DNA of 64,000 nucleotides from Symsagittifera roscoffensis (taxonomy: Eukaryota > Xenacoelomorpha > Acoela > Convolutidae): assembly GCF_963678635.1 (NCBI RefSeq), contig NC_087063.1, forward strand, positions 41,864,759 to 41,928,758. The letters are read 5' to 3'. The notes under the pieces were generated by a model. That model saw nothing but the letters and a program-made list of their open reading frames with translations. It was not told the origin of the DNA and did not search any database. Positions 21,100 to 32,236 of this stretch are shown here, one piece after another. The translations under genes were made by a program, and so were the position numbers. Positions within the stretch are counted from its first letter, which is position 1; each line of letters opens with the position of its first letter.

Positions 21100-21297
21100 C
21101 TGAATCAGCAAAATTAATTTCAAGTTTTTACGGACGCAACGAAAAAAAAATAACGAAAAACATAAAATTAAAGTCTATCACACGAATTCAGCTGTCATTT
21201 CGTTGTAAAAAAAAACAGTATTTGAGAAAAGCACTTTAACTCGAAAGGTCCTAATCAGATTTAATCAACCTGACTGGACAAGAAAAAACGAAAATTA

Positions 21298-21590
21298 TTA
21301 ATCCTTATCTTTAGCCTTTGCGAACATCTCTAATGCATCCACCCCTCGTTTTTGCTGATTGGACATGGTTGACCATATCTGAGCATGCTGCTGGGTCTGA
21401 TCGTAAGTGGGTGCTTTTTGTTGTATGCGCAATACAGCAGCTTCAAACGAACTGCATCGAGGACATTGATCACTGGGTATTTTTCCAAAGAAAACAAATA
21501 CGCCCACTTGTGTCCAAAAACCAGGCTTGAAACGCAATAAAGCATGATTGTTTGGCAAATTAGTTATCCTCATAAAAATTTGCTGATACA
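21298..21590 (-). CDS. Unrecognised exon upstream of the PARP-like gene
   Basis: The acceptor is ttttaagtccag. The 97-codon frame ends in TAA and has coding-like composition. It includes ITNLPNNHALLRFKPGFWTQ, a Cys pair CPRC and a Gln-rich end with PTYDQTQQHAQI and SNQQK. The minus-strand frame at 61,233-61,550, just upstream of the decayed PARP-like copy, has a collinear PT-6-H-2-I-4-S...QQK pattern, so this exon travelled with the locus. It is either the last exon of an upstream gene or an inner exon of the PARP-like gene with a donor I could not place. Its function is unknown. Confidence 0.5.
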
Positions 21591-21599
21591 CTGGACTTA

Positions 21600-22002
21600 A
21601 AATAAAATTTCAATACAACTCATAGATCAGGGTTAACTAACTATTACATTCCACTAGTAATTTAGTTTTTATTTCTGTTGTTTGAGGATATGCCACAACC
21701 GAATGACAAATATACATTCTTCATTTTTTTGGTAACAAGTCAACGAAGATCAGATTTTATCCAAAATTTGTGTTAATCCCAATGAAACATTTTGATAAAT
21801 TTTTTTCCATTAATCCACGAATTCATTTTGGCTAGGGTTGATGAATTAGAATAAAAAAGAAAGAATAAATTTTCTTGAAAAATTTTCAGCTCTGTTAAAA
21901 TGAGCGACTTTTTTCTTGAAGCTTCAGCATAGGGTAAGCCGGATTTTATCGCAAGAGAGGGCACGATGGTACAATCGGTCTCCTAGCTAGTATAAAAGGA
22001 AA
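21600..22002. other. Non-coding stretch before the second Gypsy element
   Basis: AT-rich, with short open frames on the minus strand that lack recognisable features. It ends in GGAA, one half of the target duplication of the Gypsy element. Confidence 0.4.
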
Positions 22003-22219
22003 TGTGAAAATACGGTTTCGATAAGTTGAATTGATCCAGTGAGATAAGTAACCGTATGTTAGAAAGTTAGCCGGAGACAATAAATTGGCGGTCAACCGAA
22101 GGTGACAGACAAACTCCGAAAGTTAAATACTAGTTAGCGCCAGACAGATAAATGAATTAAATAGCACAACTAGAAATGGAAGTGGAATCGAAACATGAAC
22201 TAATTTAAATACTATGACA
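22003..22219 (-). repeat. 3' LTR of the second Gypsy fossil
   Basis: It begins TGTGAAAATACGG and ends ACTATGACA in the plus reading and matches 27,967-28,183 base for base apart from about 11 substitutions and no indels. Confidence 0.95.
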
Positions 22220-22230
22220 TTTCCCTCCTT
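22220..22230 (-). promoter_or_regulatory. Polypurine tract of the second Gypsy fossil
   Basis: The minus strand reads AAGGAGGGAAA directly before the 3' LTR, as expected for the plus-strand primer of an LTR retrotransposon. Confidence 0.75.
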
Positions 22231-23300
22231 GTAAAAATTGATGACTTAATTAACGTATCAAATGCAATGCTGTTATCAATAAAAAAATAAGGTTAATGAC
22301 GAGTTTCAACTAGAGTTTTGTCAATCAACTACGACAATACTTTAAAACATAAACTTTTGAGTTTTTGCCGCTGCACGGCATGCCCTCTCCCTGGACCTCC
22401 TCATGTTATAAAATTTTGTAAGTTTGTTTTTGTAAGTTTGTTACTCATGTTTTTCTCCTCTTCTTCTTCATTTTGCTCCTGACTTATCCGCCTTTTGAAT
22501 GTTATCAATCATAACTGCTCCCATCTTAGTCACTGCTGTTCGTTTTCTGCCCGAGCGTCTTGAACTGGTTTCGTCCAATGAACTCGCCGAATCTTAGCTT
22601 GAATAAGAAACAAGTCTTTGTTTCCGACCCCGCTTTTCCCCCCCGGTTTCTGGAATTTGTTCTGCTTTGCGCTTAATCTCCTGTGGTATATTTCCTCCGG
22701 TATATTCCTTCCTTCGGTTAGCTTCGATTTCTTTTTCGCGTGCCATTGTATACTCTGTTGCCGTCTCGTAGTTGCTAGGTCGAGTCGTGATAGTTTCGAA
22801 TTGTACTTGGTCCTGTCCCCCACTAGACGTTTCTTGTCTCTCCCCTTCAACGTCTGCTCCCCCAGTTGTCGTTTCAGCAGCTTGCCTTGTTGTGGCCAGC
22901 GGTAAATAGTCCTCTTCGTCCGATTCCGAATACTCCGCGGTTTCCAAAATTTGGAATCTTGAGCGTTTTCCCATGGTGCGTTGATAGGTTCCCGTGGTGC
23001 CTTTTGAACTGTTCGGTTGACTACTCTTGTTAGTAACTTCCGTTCAAGATCCCACGGCGTTGGTGGTGCAGCGATTTGTCCCGGCGCCCGTTTTTTTCGG
23101 AATTGTGGCTTTCTTGAGTGCTACTCCTGATTTTCTAAGCACAGCACCCTTACTCATTTTAATAGTGTGTTCACTTTGATTAACTATACTGGATTTTAAT
23201 GGTTTATACCTATTCATATTCCGCTCTCCGGTCTTCTGCATTACGACTGCCGGTGGTACTTCGGCTGGTTCATTCGGTGCCCGCACAATTCCAGGCTCAT
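22231..23300 (-). pseudogene. Gypsy fossil region between integrase and 3' LTR
   Basis: Overlapping open stretches at 22,530-23,286 are rich in Lys, Arg, Glu and Gln, with acidic pieces (EYSESDEEDYLPLATT). They may be the integrase C-terminal tail or an extra gene. No envelope-like membrane segment is seen. Confidence 0.45.
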
Positions 23301-23304
23301 TATC

Positions 23305-24626
23305 CTAATTAGTAGCTTGGTCCTCAGCCAGTCTCATTGGGTGTCGCCTGTTTTTCCGATCGTAACCTGTATCAGATTGGACTCCCCAGTTCGTATCCAT
23401 TGGCTCCGGCATTGCTTGGGCGTTTGGGTCTCGTTCATCTAAACAGGCAGATTTTGAACGTATTACATTTCCCCAATTTAGATTCCTTAGTGATGGCTTT
23501 TTGGTCAAGTTCCTGAGAACCGTGTTAGCTTCCCGACTGTGGTGCGCTTCAAACGGTGTTATGTTGAAAGTGGTGTTTTTGCCGAATCTTAAGGCACCGA
23601 GGGCTCTTTCAACCATCCGATACAAGGGTTCCGATTTTTCCTCCCGCGCATACGTTAGTACTGAAGTCTTGATGCTGCCAATCGTGCGTTCGACACATCC
23701 TGTTGCCCGATGATCGTTAACTGGCGAGATGAGCATTTCAATTCCCTCTTTATAACAGAACGCTCGAACCTCCTTGGACATAAAGTTTGATCCTTGGTCA
23801 ACTCGAAATTGTCGCGGAACTCCGTGGGCAATAATGTATGCTTTTAGAAATTTAACAATTTTATCCGACCGATTCGAATTACAGAACATAGCCGATAGCC
23901 AACGGGAAAACCGATCCACCGCTACCAAAACATACTTTTTAGACTCCTTTAAGTAGTTAATTGGCCCCAAAAATCCAGTTGAACCGACTCATTCGGTTCT
24001 TTCGGCTCAGGTATTTTCCCTATATCCCCTTTCGAACACATATTTTTCAAATTCTTACCAGTTAATGTGCATTCTTGACAATTCCCGGCGATTTTCGCTA
24101 AGCTACGGAACATGTACGGGTACCAGATGGCTTTGGCCGCGTCATACATACTCGATTTCCCATGGTGATAGTAATGCAATCTATTGTTCACCGCCGCTTG
24201 CAAGGTGTTGGGAATAACTAGCCTTTCGTCCATCCATAGGCATCCGTCTCTCACATGAAAATCTTGAGTATACTGTGCATAGTACTTACTCATCGCCTCA
24301 AAATTTGTATGTAACTGAGGGTCTTTACACTTAATCATTTCAAAAATGGCTTTTAATTGTGGATCGGAACTATATTGTGATTCTATAAATCGAAGATTAA
24401 ACAGTTTGGGAAAGGCGGTTTGTTTACTTACAACTTTACAACTCGGGATAACCGACATAACTCGATTTTCTGGATTAACAGGTGGATAATTTTCGCCAGG
24501 GTAAACCGACGGAATAGAAATGATGGTGTTAGTTTTAGTGCTCCGGACTTCTGTGGTAACTGCTTGCATATCCTGATCAATCTCCTGTATTTCATCGCTA
24601 CTACCAATGCTGGGGTTTCGTTCCAA
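23305..24626 (-). pseudogene. Fossil Gypsy integrase region
   Basis: The zinc-binding part (HYYHHGKSS then CQECTLTGKN) lies near 24,050-24,170 and the DDE core near 23,500-23,960. Core landmarks are VAVDRFSRW, FRVDQGSNF and ATGCVERTIGSIK, giving D, D and E of a retroviral-type integrase. Broken. Confidence 0.9.
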
Positions 24627-26990
24627 TAATTTTCTGATTGTTTTCCCATAATTGAGTTAGATTTTGAATTTTGAACTTTTGTGTTTGAAGAATTTAAGTA
24701 ACCAAAGTCAGCTTCAATAATAGTCCCAACTAAACTTCCACTAAACTTAATTGACCTGCCGGAAATGCAATTCGTCGCTCTGTGATTGGTCCAATTTCCA
24801 CCGCATGATCGTTCGCCCTCTACCGGTTGTTTTCTATTCGATATAAAACAAACGCGTATATTATTAGTAACCGGTGGAGACTCGAGTCTACCTTTGGAGA
24901 AAGCTTCCTCTTCAAATCCGAGGGCGGATCTAATTTTACTAACTTTCGCCACTGTAAACATACTATCATAGGTGCTGACCGGTTTAGCATCCAGGCTGGG
25001 GTGCCTCGATAGGTAATCTGCGAGTCCAATTTTTGCTCCGGGTTTGTGCTCTACTTGAAAATCGAACGGTATAAGACAATCTAACCATCTGGTTAATTTG
25101 CTGAACCTTGTTTTGTTCTTTTTCTTGTTCCCATTTAGCAATTATACAAGTGCCTTATGATCCGTAACAATTAAAAATTTCTCCCCAACACATAGTTTCA
25201 GAAATACTCCGCCCCCACACAACTGCAAGCATTTCTAATTCACTCGTAGAGTACTTTTTCTCTGCCTCGTTTAATTACCGGGAGGCGAAGAATATCGGCC
25301 TCCAGCTGTCGGAATTTAGTTGTTCAAGAACCGCGCCGAGCCCGTTAGGACTGCGTCGCATACGATTCTTGTGTCACGGTGTATATCAAAGTGCCGAAGT
25401 TCTACTATATTAGCCACCTGCTTTTTTAGATTATCGAATGATATTTGACATTCACTATTCCAAATATATTCGTTTTTCCTGCTTAATAAAGGGCGTAACG
25501 AGGCTGATGATTCCGCCCGTGCTGGAAGGTGTTTCTGAAGGCTATGAATAGAACCCATAAAGCATTTTAGCTGCGACACCGTTTTTGGTGCTTTTAGCGA
25601 TGCGATCGGTTCCGTTTTTCGGATTGGCGGTGTTATTCCGGTACAAGTTGTTTTATGCCCCAACCATTCACATTCTTTCCGCGCAAATTGGCATTTTGTA
25701 AGTAGTAGCGACACATTTTCGCGATCTAACTTCCGTAAGATTCTTTCGACCGCCGAGATATGCTCAATCTCAGTGCCTTTGGTGACCACCAAAATGTCGT
25801 CAATAAAGGCGTGTGCTTGCGGAAATTCCGAAATGATCGTATCCATCACTCTTTAAAATTCCGCTGGCATGGTTGTGAGGCCATAGAACCCCGTTTGAAA
25901 ACGATACGTGCCCGTTGATTTTCCTCCCACCAGCAAAAAATTGCATTGGACGCTTGTTTCAGGGCTAAGTGGTAGTTGACCGTACGCATACGTAAGATCC
26001 ATACTATAGAAATATACATTTCCTGGTTTCCGTTCGCTTATCGTTTGTCCTACCGTATCCACGAGCTCTTCATTATCAGGCATTTGGTATTTATTCTTGT
26101 GGACTTGCTTGTTTAACTCCCGGGATTCTAACGATAATTTTACTGATCCGTCCTTTTTCAACGTTATTACAATCGGAGAAACAAAATACTTGTCCGAACA
26201 TTCTTTCAGTTTTTCGATGAGCCCTTGCCGTAAAAGTTTGTTGATTTCCTTATCAACCTTATCCTGCAATGTGATGGGCACTTTCCGTCCTTTTTGTTGA
26301 ATCGGCGTTAACGTTTCAAAAAAATCCGCATGTACCTTATAATTCTTAATTTTCCCGACTCTGTTAAAAAGGTTGTTAAATTGCTTACTGAAATAAATCT
26401 GATAGGTGTCTAATGAGTCCTCCTCCTCTGTTGCTTCGGCCCCCGGTGGTTCTCCTTGCACCGACATCACTTTCTCCTCCGGTGCCCTCTGCACTATCTG
26501 CAATCCCAGATTTGGCATTAGGTCTCTCCCAATAATCGACGGTCTGCTTCCTCCGATTACTCTGATATTCGCGTTAGTTACCCATCCGTTCGTTTCTAAC
26601 GAGATGTCCATCGTTCCTAGTAGCCGTAAAGGATTGTTTCCGTAACCCCTGAGTTCGTCGTCCTCCGGTGCTGGCGCCTTCACGTTCACGCCTGCGGTGC
26701 CCAACGTCCGTTTTAGTTCTCCAATGGTAAATATTGAAATCGGTGATCCACTATCTATCCAGACATTCGTTTGCTTACCATTTACTTTAATTGGTAGTCG
26801 AGCGCCGGCCACCTTCAATTCAGTTTCTCTCCGAGATTTGATAGCCATGACAACATAATCTCCTGAGCTGTCCGAATCCCACGACCGTTGCTTCTTTACA
26901 GGTGTGTTAACCCAGCCAAATGAATTCTCATGTTGCGAATAAGTATCCTCAGCATCGCCTATTTCACTAGCTGCCATATCCTCCTGATTA
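24627..26990 (-). pseudogene. Fossil Gypsy protease, reverse transcriptase and RNase H region
   Basis: Protease motif WIDSGSPISIF near 26,740-26,770; reverse transcriptase palm near 25,860-26,330 with FIDDILVV near 25,785-25,810; RNase H region near 24,960-25,450 ending RLTRWLDCLIPFDF and ADYLSRHP. All are in canonical order on the minus strand. Broken. Confidence 0.9.
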
Positions 26991-27966
26991 TGGATTAGTC
27001 CCGCTGCCGGTCTTCCGCTTTCCCCGACAAGTTCTCTCGTAATGTCCCGTCTTCCGGCAGAAATTACACGTCGCATTCTTGGCTGGACATTTCGTAAGGT
27101 GTTCCTGAGTAAAGTTGGGTTGGTCACAATTATAGCATCTTCTAGAAACTCCCCCTCTCATCTCTGCTCGTCCTCTAAACGATCCACGGTCGCGCTGTCG
27201 ATTATTTCGATATCCTCCTCGGATTGTTCCCACCGGTTCCGTTTTGATCTGAAACGCTCCAGTTCCACCAGCGGTGCCACTGGTTGTTGCTCCCCCGGTT
27301 GCCGATCCATATGATTTAGCATACTTATATCCACATTCATATGACAGTGCAATACGGTACACCTCCTCTGGTGTCTTAGTCGAACGGCATAGCTCGTTTT
27401 GGGCCTCTCTATTGTTCATGTTCACAATGAACACATCCCGCAAAATTCTGGTCTCCAACGTTCCAAAATTACATCGGGCGGCCAGCCCGCTTAACACTGA
27501 ATGGAACTGCTCCAACGATTCTCCTATTTGTTGTTTCCGTGCCAATAATTGGAATGTTTCATAAGTTTTAAACCGTTCTTTCTTAAATTCCGTTTCGATA
27601 GTATCTAATACCCTAGAGTACCTTGTTGTAGATAAATCCAGATGTGGCCTCCTCTTATGCAGCTCATCCTGTCCTTTCTCCCCCAGACACAAATATAAGT
27701 TCAAGATTAGCGTTTGCTCCGACGCCAGGCGATCTTTCCGTCTACCTCTTCCGGTAGTGCCGTAACCTGTGCTGCTGTTAACGTACTGGCATAATAGAAG
27801 TTCTTCGGATTTAGGCTATGTTTGGCCACCATTCCCCGTTGGAAGCGATTAAACCAAAACTCCCATAGCATTGGTGGCTCTGCGAACGTCGAGGGCTAAA
27901 ATGATGTAATCCCCAGTGGGATTCAACCCCCCCCCCCCCCCCCACTTTGGCCTGGTGATTGCGCCA
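26991..27966 (-). pseudogene. Fossil Gypsy gag and 5' leader
   Basis: The gag region (26,988-27,704) has a capsid-like helical part and two zinc knuckles near its end (CYNCDQPNF and CNFCRKTGHYERTC). The leader toward 27,966 contains a run of 17 C (27,927-27,943). The minus strand right after the 5' LTR reads TGGCGCAATCACCAGG, a candidate tRNA primer site. Confidence 0.85.
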
Positions 27967-28183
27967 TGTGAAAATACGGTTTCGATAATTTGAATTGATC
28001 CAGTGAGATAAGGAACCGTTTGTTAGAAAGTTAGTCGGAGACAATAAATTGGCAGTCAACCGAAGGTGACAGACAAACTCCGAAGGTTAAATACTGGTTA
28101 GCGCCAGACAGATTAATGAATTAAATAGCACAACTAGAAATGGAACTGGAATCGAAACATGAACTAATTCAGATACTATGACA
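27967..28183 (-). repeat. 5' LTR of the second Gypsy fossil
   Basis: Partner of 22,003-22,219, same length, TG...CA ends, followed by GGAA, the target duplication. Confidence 0.95.
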
Positions 28184-31068
28184 GGAATGAGCGATTAATT
28201 GTTTTGAAAAAAAAAATTTGTTCTTTTTTTTTCAAAAAACATCACTATGGGTAGAAAACTGACATGCCGTCAATCTAACTACTAGACTGGAATCATGATA
28301 ATGATTCCTAAAATTAATTTGGGATATGAAATGCTTTTCCAAAAAAATTAAACATCAATACTTTCCTGGACGTTGAAAAAACAGATCAAAATAGCCATTT
28401 TAACGTTATTTTGGAACTTTGACAGAGTGCGATAAAAACTAAGGAAACTATTAAAACTGCATATGAAATTAGTGAAAAATTTAAGATGAGAAAAACAGAA
28501 AATAAGATAATAGTTTTCTAATCAAAGTAAATTTCACTGAAAAATTCAATGTTTGTTTTAAAAACGCAACAGTCAAGTTTGATTTTACTTTAACAATTGA
28601 ACAATTTTTTGAAAAAAAAACAAAAGATTTTATTATTGGTTATGCTTATTTTGAGTGAAAATGGATAATGATGCAACTTATCATGCTTCTAATTTTGAGC
28701 CAAAAAAATTGATTTTAACTCGATTATATTATATTTATATGGTTTCTTTTCTTTTGAAATTTGTAAGAACTTTTGAGTCACCTAAATGACTTAAGTGTTT
28801 GACAGTTCACAGTTTTCTTCTATATAGCAATTAGATTTTTTACAGAGAAAATAGCTTTGGTTAAAAAACTGTTTATTTTTTTCTATTTCTCTCTACATTT
28901 TTTCCTTATTTTCTTTTTTTTTCACATTCACTATTTTGCTGCTCTGTATATGCCTTCTCCCATTTTATTACTCTACCAATGAAGCCCCCCTTGACTCCAA
29001 ACACGCAACTTTTCGTTGAAAATTTCCAAAAATGCGTAAAAAAATACCTTTTGTTGTATTTTCCCAACAAAAACTATGGATTTTTTGAAATTTCGCCCCT
29101 TGCACCCCGTCTCTCCGCCTCCAATTGAACAAATCCTATCCAATTCCTCCACTCTCCACTTCCCAACAATTTTATACAGAAAAAATTTCATTATATTCCT
29201 ATATAACCGATTTCAGGGGATTTTATAGGGATTATAATCCGTAATGTTAAAAGCGATTGCTATGGATTCAAAATCTACTTCAAATGATTAAAATGTAACT
29301 GCCATCCTTATAATTGAAGTAATCTCCGTTATATAATCTTTTATTATCAATTATTTCTCATGAATCTCCAAAGCGGGTAACTGATGCTCTATGGCACGTC
29401 ACAAGGATTTTATGCAATCTCGCAACTCGAGGTAAGCGCTTCAACATATCGATGCTTCAGCTAAACTCAATAAAAACAGTTATTGCATTTGGTTAGTTTT
29501 TTTTAAAGTCTGAAACTATTTACATGATCCAAACATGAAAGATTCTTGGGATTCAACACAAATTACTTACCTTCGTGCATTGACAGTAGTAGCCGGAGTC
29601 ACTCATCATTTATGTTCAGATTATCAAAATTGTAATCGAAAAATTGAGGCACGAGAAAAATGAAGCCTCCGTTGTATTCAGAAGCCTCAGATTGAAAAAA
29701 AACGAATCTGATCTTTTTGAAAACAATACTTCAGCTCTCGTAAAGCGTTTTTTTCAGCTGGCCAATATATAAATAACTGGCAAAGTTTATATGTAAAACT
29801 GTCAAAATCAGTTTTTGTTCATTTCTGAGAAATGTATTAGCTGAAATGCATCTAAGAACCGTATTTCTGAGAAAAAATTTGACTTCACCCTGCATAAGGT
29901 TTTTTTAGAGAAAAACTTTTTCTGAAATTTATTTTGATAAAATCGAGTTTGCATAAGTAAAGTGATGCAATCAAAATAAATTCGAAGAAACCAAAATGTT
30001 TTCTTTTATTGAAACGTTCTTTCTAACAAAAATTGCGAGCAAAAAGTCAAAAATATTGCGAACACCAGAATCCCAAACTAGTCAGAAAATTATGTATGCA
30101 AAAGGTTCTAGAAATTTATTTGTTCTAATTTTTTTGCTATTGTTTTTGTATCGAAGATCAGCTAAGAAAATCAAGAAACTCTTTTGTTTGTTGTAAATTA
30201 CTTATGGTTTGTCTTAATTACTTAAAGAAATTTGCCAAGTTGTTCGAATTTTTTTTGTTTAATAGCTTGCTCCAAAAAAACTATAACTTTTTTGCCAGAA
30301 GAATTAAGCAACAAAAACAGATTGATATAATTCAAAATACTTTGGCTTGATAGCTGGTTTGAAAACTCTTCCTTTCTAATCATTTCAGCATATCAATTTG
30401 AGTTACGAAAACAATCCAATCTAATTCAAAAATTTAAAGTACTTTCATGCAATGAAATTATGTCGAACTTATTGCTCAACATCTTGTTCGTAAATTAACG
30501 TTTTGCGAGTGAACTTTAGCTACGAAAACCACTTGAAATATTTGAAAGTCTCATAGCTGGTTAGCTTGCTTGGATTTTTTTTTGCAAGTCGATTTTTTTA
30601 CTTCATCAAACAGCAACCTTGAAACAAATTGAGACTAAACTCGAGCTATATTAACATTCAAAAAAAATTTTGAACTTCTTGTTCTTTTGTCTATGAATTT
30701 TGAATAATTTCTACCGGTTTCCACTAAGCAATTAATATGAATTTTAGAAACATTTTTTTTTTAAATTAAATTTGCCCAGATTTTTTGCTGCCATGGTTAT
30801 CTTTGGTGTAGCGGTCAAAAAAATTGCCTGCTAAATTGCACCCTTCGGTGAAATTTAATAATTCTATATAAACAAACTTTGTTTAGCTCGCTGTAGTATC
30901 AAGTTTACTTTTTTTTTTCTGAGCTGAGCTTGAAAACGAAATAACTCTGAAGATTTTCTAAGCGACACAATTTGCTTTTACGTAATCAGAACAACCATTT
31001 GGGTTTGAAAAAAAAATGTTCTACAAATAGAGAATACACAGTACAAAATTATGACACTGCATGAGGAA
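28184..31068. other. AT-rich non-coding stretch
   Basis: Mostly poly-A/T-rich DNA with no long coding frame. A G/C-richer patch at 28,970-29,180 gives a 72-codon minus frame without recognisable features. A plus-strand AG|gtaagc donor-like site lies at 29,431. One candidate first exon is listed separately. Confidence 0.5.
29571..29609 (-). CDS. Candidate first coding exon (13 codons)
   Basis: The minus strand reads ATGATG...ACGAAG|gtaagtaa, encoding MMSDSGYYCQCTK before a near-perfect splice donor. An in-frame TAA lies directly upstream, as for a true start. No following exon could be identified to the left, where a Gypsy fossil begins at 28.2 kb. The call rests only on the start and the donor. 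Confidence 0.3.
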
Positions 31069-31178
31069 CTAAGCATGTAACGAACCCGTCAGAGTGGCAT
31101 CCACTAGTGTGGTATAGTTCTTCACGGAGGTTTCCGCGCCGGTCAGATCTACCTTCATGGGAATGTGGATTATTTGAT
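31069..31178 (-). CDS. Orphan terminal exon of an unknown gene
   Basis: The acceptor is ttaaaatttcag. The exon has GC-rich codon use like the receptor exons, unlike the surrounding DNA. It encodes QIIHIPMKVDLTGAETSVKN and then YTTLVDATLTGSLHA before TAG, entering in phase 1. A second frame is also open, so the frame choice rests on composition and hydrophobic pattern. I do not recognise the protein. The DNA directly upstream (31.2-31.64 kb) is a diverged relative of the repeats at 33 and 35 kb. Confidence 0.45.
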
Positions 31179-31199
31179 CTGAAATTTTAAGCTGCTGAG

Positions 31200-31640
31200 C
31201 TGGTATTTTACATCAGAATACAACCGCAATATGTTGGATATCATTCCTCCAAAACTTCACCAGCACCTCATCAAGCAATAAATAAGATCACGCGCTGCAA
31301 ACGTTTTGAGTATTCACTCGGCATTCTGGCGGTTGCTTTTCAGACCGGTGTTGAAAACACTGGACTTAATGATCAAAAATTGTCAAAAAACTTTTGCGAT
31401 GAAATCAACTTGTGATGTAAGAATCAGGTTTGGGGAATTTCATTTTACAAGTTCTGATACATTTTCAAACTAACGAATATTTGCGGAAATGGACTTTTCC
31501 GATGTAATCTTGAATTTAAGCCTTCGCAACACGTTTTATTCCTGTAATTACAATTTTGTTATGGGAGATAGTTTCCAAAACTCAGATTTACAAGGTTGGT
31601 AGCTAGGCAAGTTGCCATCCTTTAAAAACCCGCTATAAAA
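31200..31640 (+). repeat. Diverged copy of part of the 1.75-kb repeat
   Basis: The order of words (gctgctgagctggta, cgcaatatgttggatatcat, cttcaccagcacctca, gatcacgcgctgca, ttcactcggcattct, aaaacactgga) matches 33,080-33,580 and 34,830-35,330 with many substitutions and indels. It is therefore an older relative of the unit that was recently doubled. Confidence 0.75.
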
Positions 31641-31884
31641 CTAAACTACTAAAAAATGTATAATCATTGGCTAAAAGAAGACTAAGGACACCAAAATTCA
31701 AGTGGCGCTGCTTCGTTTTTTATATACAATTTGTTTTTTTTTCTTTTTAATTCATCAGAATATCGCAGAACATCGATTCAAGTTTGATAAAAAGTGCTGA
31801 GAAAAAGGAAACTAATTGTTTAATTTTAAAACTTAGTAAGGGAGGAAATGAGCTAAACCGATTTTTTCGGCGAACACTTTGGAT

Positions 31885-31950
31885 TATAACAAGGACCCAA
31901 ACGATTACAAGGACCCAACCGATTAGGACTAAAAAAAGGACCCAACCGAT
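31885..31950 (+). repeat. Short tandem repeat of ggacccaaccgatta
   Basis: Three imperfect copies of a 15-bp word separated by a few bases. Confidence 0.6.
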
Positions 31951-32236
31951 TATCATAAAAAGTTATGAACTACAAGTTGAAAACACTGGCCATATAAAAT
32001 TTACTACGAATAAGCAAAATTAAAAACGAAAAATTGGAAACGTCAAGTGTTGGTCATCTCATAAAAGCAAAAAGAGCATCGAGATTGGTAAGCATTACTA
32101 TAGAGCTCAGTGCGCAACGCTTGTTTAATTTTTAAAAACATTTATTTTTTTTATTCTTCTATCAGACACAAGAGTAATTAATAAAAATACAAAAGCTGCC
32201 CTGCTTGAAATTAGCTGAAGAAACTACGTTAAATTG

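Larger units (their letters stand above)
22003..28183 (-). mobile_element. Ty3/Gypsy LTR retrotransposon with both LTRs, broken fossil
   Basis: A 6.2-kb element with 217-bp LTRs (TG...CA), a 4-bp target duplication GGAA (21,999-22,002 and 28,184-28,187), a primer-binding-like sequence, a polypurine tract, and gag-protease-RT-RNase H-integrase order on the minus strand. The two LTRs differ at about 11 of 217 positions by eye (around 5 percent), so the insertion is fairly old. The coding region is broken, with several breaks. An additional open region lies between integrase and the 3' LTR. Confidence 0.95.

Noticed and set aside
29384-29431. Plus-strand start codon followed by GAG|gtaagc donor
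   Set aside because: All three frames are open over so short a distance and no partner exon is visible. It also conflicts with the minus-strand candidate nearby.
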